NCBI GenBank assembly: GCA_032622095.1
Contig: CP136069.1
Coordinates: 32,526,194 to 32,590,193 of the forward strand
Length of the DNA: 64,000 nt
Reading direction: 5' to 3'
Source: Siphonodentalium dalli
Lineage: Eukaryota > Mollusca > Scaphopoda > Gadilida > Siphonodentaliidae
The notes beneath the pieces were generated by a model. The model was not told the DNA's origin and did no database searches. It saw only the letters and a program-made list of their open reading frames with translations. Positions 58,090-64,000 of this stretch are shown here, piece after piece. The translations under genes were made by a program, and so were the position numbers. Every line of letters begins with the position of its first letter. The stretch's first letter is position 1.

Positions 58090-61000
58090 CAGTAACAATG
58101 ACGAGGAGGATGACGACGGAGATTCTGATTTTGCGGAAAATCTTGACGATGCCAACCATGACATTTCCGATGATGACGACGATGACAACGAAAGTGATGT
58201 TTCTGCTGATGACGAAACGACTGATGATGATGATGATGACGACGATACTGATACTACTGCTGATGGCGGTGATGGTGATGATGATGATGATGATGATGAC
58301 GATGCCGACGATGAAAATGATTATGATGGGGACGGGGGTGAGGATGACAATGATGACAATGATGGTGATGATGGTGATGATGATGATGATGTTGATGCTG
58401 ATGCTGATGCTGATAATGATGATGATGATGATGATAGTGATGATGATGATGATGATGACGATATTGATGATGATGATGATGATGATGATAATGATGATGA
58501 TGGTGATAATGATGATGGTGATAATGATGATGATGATAGTGACGATGATGGTGATAATGATGAATATGATGATGGTGATGGCGATAATAATGATGATGAT
58601 AATGATGATGATGATGACGATGGTGATGATGATGAATCTGGATGTGACAAAGACGACGATAGGAAAAATAAACTACGCGTATTAGCTATAAACGTATGCG
58701 GACTCGAGAAACGCCTGAAATATCCAGAGTTCTTAGATTTTATTAGTAAATATGATATATTATGCCTCTCGAAAACAAAAACACTTAACGATGTTAAGGC
58801 GGTTATCCCTGGGTTTACAGTATTTCCTACAAATGGAAGGAACATGAGTGGATATGTATCCGGGGGTATCGTAGTTGTGGTGAAACATAGTATTGGAAAT
58901 CATGTCAAATTGGTAGACACAAAGTCTTCATTAGTCACGTGGTGTAAAGTGGCATCGAGTTATATGGGGGAAGACAAAGACCTTCTTATTGGAGCTGTAT
59001 ATATCCCACCAACGAACACGCGGTATGTAAATGATAACTGGCAGTCTGAAATAGAGTCGGAAGTACGAGACGTGCGTACCGAAGCATCTATTTTAATGTT
59101 AGGCGATTTTAACGCCAGCACAGCACTACTCAAAGATTTCACCCCGACTGAATGTTTAATTGGCGCGGAACACATATTAGGCGATGAAAGTAACTTGAAA
59201 GACGATATCATATGGAGTCGACCAGATTTCGACCCAGGTCCACGAGCCACCCAGGATAAAGGTAAACCAAATTCATGTGGATACAGACTTGTTGAAATGT
59301 GCGACAATATCAAAGTGATAATAGCAAACGGCCGGCTAGGTAATGACAACGGAATTGGCATGCTTACAAATCACAATAAGAGTTTAACAGATTATGCGCT
59401 TGTGAGCTACGATATGGTGGAGACTCTGCACGATTTCTATGTTAACGAATTTAGCGAATTTTACTCGGACATTCATTGCGCTCTCACAGTAGAACTATTG
59501 GTGGACCCAAAAGTAGATACGCCTAATATACATGACGATCGTAAACTTCCACTGGGCCCAAAACCAGGTCGATGGGACGGCGATAGGTTATGTGATTTTG
59601 TTTCAAACTTCTGCAATACACAAATTGATGATCTATTTAAGTTAGCAGATAATTTGACCTCACAAAACGTTATTGATAACCTTTGTAGCAATATAGAATG
59701 CACGTTTTTTCTCGCAGCAACAAAAACGTTCGGTCTAGTCGAGAAAACCAATTTTCGTAAAAAAAGAAAAGGACCACACTGGTTTGATAAACCGAGTGCC
59801 CTAATATGCGAAAGTCATTTAACCGAGCAAAACGAATATATAAGAAACGTCCATCGCCAAATAACAAATTAAAAATGAAAAACGCAGGGAAACAATATAA
59901 ATAAACTTTGATGACAAGATAAAAGCTTTCGAAAGACATCGAAACGACTTACTACGTAGAACTTGCAACAACCCGAAACAATTTTGGAAAACTATCAAGC
60001 GAATTAATGCTGATGGTGTGGAACATACTAACACTGATGTCCCAATGAATGATTTTTTTGAACATTTCAAAACTATTAACGATTCCCAAAATCTAGATAG
60101 TGATTTAGATCTCTTATTAAACCAGATGTATGACGATAATGACGAGTGTATTGAATCGTAACATAACACGAGAAGAAATATTTAATGCTATAGGCCGGTT
60201 AAAGGGAAAGAAGTCACCTGGTTCAGACAATATCTTACCAGAATATATAATTAACACAAAACATTTGATGGTTGATATATACCTGAAACTGTTTAATGCT
60301 ATTTTTAGAAGTGGAATATTCCCCGAACGTTGGACAGAAGGTGTAATCCAACCTATTTTCAAGAAAAAGGGAAAGCGATCAAACCCGGACTCCTACCGAG
60401 GAATCACTCTATTGAGCGTAATGGGAAACTTATTTTCATCGATTTTAAACAAAAGACTAGTTGATTTTTGCGAAGAAAGTGACACTGTCTCTGAATTTCA
60501 AGCGGGTTTCCGGAAAAAACCACTCAACGGTTGATAATATTTTTATCCTCAAGTGTCTTATTGATATGTATCTTTCCCGGGGGAAAAAACTGTACAGTTG
60601 TTTTATTGATTTTAGAAAAGCATTTGACACGGTTTGGCGTGACGGCCTATGGGTAAAACTGATGACGACGAATATTAATGGTCGCATTCTTAAAGTTATA
60701 CGCAGCATGTATTGCAATATTAAGTCATGTGTCGTACAAGGAGGTGAACGATCTGAGTTTTTTAGTTGTAATATGGGGGTGAGACAGGGCGTATCACTGT
60801 CACCTTTCTTGTTCTCAATGTATCTAAACGATTTAGAAACTTTTCTCGATAATTGTGCCATCGATGGCTTAAAATTTTTAAGTGACGAGTTTTATGATAA
60901 ACTTGGACACTACATGAAAATTATGTGTGTGCTTTACGCCGATGATACGATTATTCTCGCAGAAGACCACGAAAGTATGCAACGTGCATTGAATGCTTTT

Positions 61001-62116
61001 AGCAATTACGCAACAGCATGGAAGTTAACTGTCAATGTAGACAAAACTAAGGCCATGGTGTTTTGTAAACGTAAAGATGACTATATTGAACAATTGACCC
61101 TTGATGGTGAAAACATTGAGTTTGTGAACAATATGACATACCTTGGGGTAGAGTTTTTTCATAATGGAAGATTCTGTCAAGCAGTGAAAAAGATTGTGAC
61201 TGTATGCAAAAAGGCTATCTATAGTTTTCTGGGCCAAACAGGAAAATTAAACCTGACTAATGATTTAATTTTCACCTTATTCGACAAAACAATTGAAACA
61301 ATAATCATGCATTGTAGTGAACTTTGGGCGATGGAAATTTTATACGAGTTGGACAAACTAATCCTCGGGTTTTATAAACAGATTCTTAAAATGAAATGAA
61401 GTACACCCACATTTATGGTTTATGGGGAAATTGGAAGATATCCACTGAGCATTAAATGCAAGTTACGCATGCTATCCTACTGGAAGCGGATTCTAGATGG
61501 TAAATGCTCTAAAGTCGTTCAAAAATTGTATACGTTTTCGCTACAAATGGATAATTCCGGTAAAACAAACAAACGCACGACTTGGCTATCCTGCATTAAG
61601 GGACTAATAGATTCTTCCGGACATAATCACATTTGGAATGAACAGAACATTTCTAGTCATGACATTAAGAATATTGAGAACACTTTCAGAGATCAATTTA
61701 CTCAGAAATGGTGGTACGACATCGATAACTCATCACGGGGTCATTTTTATCGAAATTTCAAAATGAAGTTTGGCTATGAGACTTACTTTTTTAATTTACC
61801 TCGTGATCTATCTCATAATATTATGCGAATGAGAACTGCCAATCACAGACTAGGTGTTGAAACTAGTAGATGGGGCAATGCAGGCAAACGCAGCAATGAA
61901 TGCACTATATGTAGACAGGCCGATGCGAATGATGAATATCACCTTGTATCCATTTGTAAATCATTGGATGGGGCGAGGCAGAAATATTTACCACGATATT
62001 ATTGTGAAGAACCATCTAGATGGAAATTATATAAACTATTTGCTACCAGCAACCCCGAACTTCAGAAATGTCTAGGTATTTTAATTAAAATAGGACTGAA
62101 AAGGATCGACAAATAA
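57923..62116 (+). pseudogene. LINE-B ORF2: Asp-rich tract, AP endonuclease, RT, zinc motif; broken
   Basis: A short leader (MSCGANHFRTELCQ) precedes about 215 mostly Asp codons (58016-58660). The endonuclease starts LRVLAINVCGLEKR. Its expected catalytic Glu is Lys (CLSKTKT; family CLSETK), but MLGDFNAS and the Asp in LTDYALVS remain. The frame breaks at about 59872 (linker with NNPKQFWKTI in another frame), about 60160, and about 60515 at an A6 run. TGA at 61397 is in frame and could be a CGA change. RT motifs are LKGKKSPGSDN, DSYRGITLLS, DFRKAFDTVW, GVRQGVSLSP and YADD (60935-60946). The end has YGEIGRYPLS, ETSRWGNAG and C.IC...DEYH. Relatives in this window are the LINEs at 27.2 and 47.9 kb. 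It is inactive in both endonuclease and frame. Confidence 0.85.
58016..58660 (+). repeat. (GAT)n-rich tract encoding an Asp-rich segment
   Basis: Trinucleotide GAT/GAC repeat of about 645 bp with interruptions (GAA, GCT, GGT, AAT, AGT). In the ORF2 frame it gives Asp with Glu, Gly, Ala, Asn and Ser. The other plus frame gives Met-rich and the minus strand Ser-rich peptides, as expected from repeat structure alone. The ORF2 frame stays open across it into the endonuclease. Confidence 0.85.
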
Positions 62117-62154
62117 CGACCGTGGTGATGATATTGAGGATTATGAGGACGATT
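62117..62154 (+). other. LINE-B 3' end, very short
   Basis: About 40 bp lie between the ORF2 stop and the (AT)n of the inverted LINE-A: CGTGGTGATGATATTGAGGA and then GATTAC.. repeats. The 3' untranslated region is either naturally short or was cut. Confidence 0.5.
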
Positions 62155-62746
62155 ACGATAATATATATATATATATCTTTATTATCCTCCATATATGGAG
62201 ATTCATATATAAATGTTTATATTATGAGAAGAAACACAATTTGGTACATAACACAGTGTATAAGAAATTTAAGATTACAAACATATCTACAACACATATC
62301 TCAATATGTATGATGAACCAATTACACATGCACATATATACACATTCATGCACTACATAAAGTAGACATTCCATTCTACAGCCATATCGTACTTACCGAC
62401 AGAGAAATAGCATACTCCAAGACGACCAAGCCGGAGTTGGACCCAAATCAGGGATCTCTCTCTCTGGAAGACCCACAAACGCCAATGCCTTTGTGCAGTC
62501 TTATCGACTCGGAGCCGACCGTTTCCCCAGCACCACTCATGTAGATATACACAGTCATACCGTACTTACAGACACACAGACGACAGTCAGACAAGCAGGC
62601 ATACGAGACAAACAATCAAGGGCAGACATACATACAGACAAATTTACTTACTGTTAAAACAATACACAGATACATGTGATATGAACAATTACGAATATGC
62701 TTATAACTGCATGTTATGGTCGAGTTTATATGAAGGTTTGTGAGAT
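62155..62746 (-). other. LINE-A right copy: 3' untranslated region and (AT)n tail
   Basis: Reverse complement of the region at 56367-57092 with substitutions. The (AT)n is at 62160-62176, followed by CTTTATTATCCTCCATATAT. It has one copy of the 128-bp end segment, the TCGGCTCCGAGTCG phrase (as 62506-62520) and simple tracts with CAGACA. Confidence 0.8.
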
Positions 62747-64000
62747 CTAGTCAGGACTTGGCGTCAGTCGATCAACATATACTCTCCAGAGGAATGCAGC
62801 TTTGTTGACGAAAAAGTCTATTAGTTTATTTTCTTCTTCGGTAGTACAGTATATGTTTTCATGTATACCTGTTAGTAGAACGCGCGTTTTGGATTCTCCG
62901 TCAAGTTTGTCATACTGCATATAAATGTCTACATGAAATATGTTCAGCAACTCAAATTCAAAATTATTTCGATCATCACAAATGGAAGAACATCCGATTA
63001 AGGCATGTTTGACAATATCTCTATACTTGTTGTCATATAAAACGCAAGTTTCCTCATTTGTTTCGAGGATACAAATAAGACGTGCAATAATCAAATATGC
63101 TTTTCTGTGTGCTGGGTATATTCGGCAATTTTCCCATAGCCGGGACATACATAATTTTGGATGGACGGCAGAGAACCTGGCAAGTCGAGTATCCTCCTTT
63201 AAGCTCATTTCCCAATATTCTCCATTAAATTTTGACCATGACTCATTTATCGCACATTTCCAAGTAGATTTCTTCGGGAATATTGAGTTTTCGATGTAGT
63301 TCACAAGGGACTCTGTCATTTTATATTTGCTAAGGACGAAGATAATATCAGACGCGTAACTAGATTGGTAGCTTGAAACACCTAAGGTGTACTGATATAA
63401 GCGAGTAAGAAATACTTGCTTTACCGTTTTGGAAACTTTTAGGTTGCACAACGAGCCAAAGAATGACAATTTACGTTTTTCGATAAGAAACACCATAGAT
63501 GAAGTTCCAACTAATCCTTGAGCTATAATTGTTTTTGTGCGATGATGAAGACCCTGGTAATACTTTAAGCAGAATCTGTGTGTTCTCTCAAGTCGATCAA
63601 TGTGAGTTTGATTTAAGCTCCAGAGGAGTTCAGAACCGTACAGGCCTTTTGGTATAACCACTGACGAATAAATTAACGAGCAACTTTTGGGGGTCATTCC
63701 ACCGGGGTAGAGGCCAGCATTGTTCAACATCATAAACGTGCTACGGGTCTTATCGCATATGTGATCAGTGAAAATTCCGTTGAAATCGTACTTGTCAAGT
63801 AAGATACCTAAATGAGTGGTGTTCGTACTTTCTTCGATATCTGAGGTACCTAGGTTCCAGAGACGACTTTGACGCGAAAATTCTGCTTTGGTTTCATTGA
63901 ATACTACTATGGTGCATTTGGATGGATTATATTTATATCGCCATTTGTTGCTGTACTCGTTGCAAATATCACAAAGCGCCGATAAGCCAGATTTATTTAG
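62747..64000 (-). CDS. LINE-A right copy: ORF2 C-terminal part, open to window edge
   Basis: This is the thumb and C-terminal domain of a non-LTR retrotransposon RT, read on the minus strand from the window end to TAG at 62747. The frame is open for at least 417 codons without a stop. Near the window edge it has KWRYKYNPSKCTIVVFNETK, the motif that follows the YADD box, then TTHLGILLD. Next come PKGLYGSELLWSLNQ, the R-rich ERTHRF..KYYQGL, and KTVKQVFLTRLYQY, followed by a Cys/Trp-rich end (LWRVYVDRLTPSPD). YADD and the endonuclease would lie beyond 64000. It is the most intact LINE in the window, so it may be a young copy. The ORF1 type is known only from the left copy. Confidence 0.85.
   Translation of the reverse strand, partial: LNKSGLSALCDICNEYSNKWRYKYNPSKCTIVVFNETKAEFSRQSRLWNLGTSDIEESTNTTHLGILLDKYDFNGIFTDHICDKTRSTFMMLNNAGLYPGGMTPKSCSLIYSSVVIPKGLYGSELLWSLNQTHIDRLERTHRFCLKYYQGLHHRTKTIIAQGLVGTSSMVFLIEKRKLSFFGSLCNLKVSKTVKQVFLTRLYQYTLGVSSYQSSYASDIIFVLSKYKMTESLVNYIENSIFPKKSTWKCAINESWSKFNGEYWEMSLKEDTRLARFSAVHPKLCMSRLWENCRIYPAHRKAYLIIARLICILETNEETCVLYDNKYRDIVKHALIGCSSICDDRNNFEFELLNIFHVDIYMQYDKLDGESKTRVLLTGIHENIYCTTEEENKLIDFFVNKAAFLWRVYVDRLTPSPD

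Noticed and set aside
58005-58845. Met-rich plus frame and Ser-rich minus frame over the GAT tract
   Set aside because: Shadow translations of the trinucleotide repeat. Only the Asp frame connects to a recognisable domain.

Overview
The window is AT-rich eukaryotic (animal) DNA. It has no operons, ribosome binding sites or dense coding. What coding there is consists of a few short exons with GT/AG splice borders in extracellular domains, set among retrotransposons, MITE-like elements, foldbacks and minisatellites. The mix suggests an aquatic invertebrate, most plausibly a lophotrochozoan such as a mollusc: LINEs with a 2A-like peptide, an SGNH-esterase ORF1 and a gag-like zinc-knuckle ORF1; a pearl/HINE-like element with about 145-bp core repeats; and secreted lectin exons. 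The taxon is an inference, because no marker gene is present.

Layout. 0.67-3.07 kb is a 27-bp satellite. 3.4-5.3 kb is a compound inverted repeat. 7.4-10.1 kb holds small repeats, a decayed minus-strand LINE and a tRNA-like SINE head. 10.6-12.1 kb is a LINE ORF1 broken by one base in an A8 run. 13.7-15.4 kb is a tandem duplication, each half carrying a MITE flanked by TTAA. 17.7-21.7 kb is an almost intact LINE ORF2 with a 2A-like NPGP motif and a single nonsense codon.

22.76-40.20 kb holds two exons that together make one C-type lectin domain, separated by a 17-kb intron. The intron contains a decayed LINE (27.2-29.2 kb), a palindrome-rich repeat array of about 410-bp units (29.9-31.5 kb), a nested-palindrome element (32.9-33.4 kb), a LINE 3' end, and the pearl/HINE-like array (35.0-37.8 kb). 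Intron sequence next to exon 1 is duplicated next to exon 2. 41-47 kb is repeats and hairpins. At 47.2-47.5 kb a TATA box and a signal-peptide plus PAN/apple-like exon mark the start of a second secreted-protein gene. 47.9-54.2 kb is filled with a LINE tail, MITEs and a hAT relic that still has its 8-bp target duplication.

55.1-64.0 kb is a nest of LINEs. Two copies of one family (LINE-A) lie in opposite orientation, tail to tail, as 1.3-1.4 kb inverted arms ending in (AT)n. A third LINE (LINE-B) sits exactly between the tails, with an SGNH-esterase ORF1, an Asp-rich tract of about 215 codons, an AP-type endonuclease and a reverse transcriptase. The left LINE-A copy is internally deleted, joining its ORF1 to the end of its ORF2. 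The right copy is open to the window edge.

The genes do not form one pathway. The LINEs supply reverse transcriptase and endonuclease, and the MITE-like and foldback elements would depend on enzymes encoded elsewhere. The host signal is a probable secreted lectin/PAN locus heavily invaded by transposons. Identities, copy numbers and boundaries were judged by eye.
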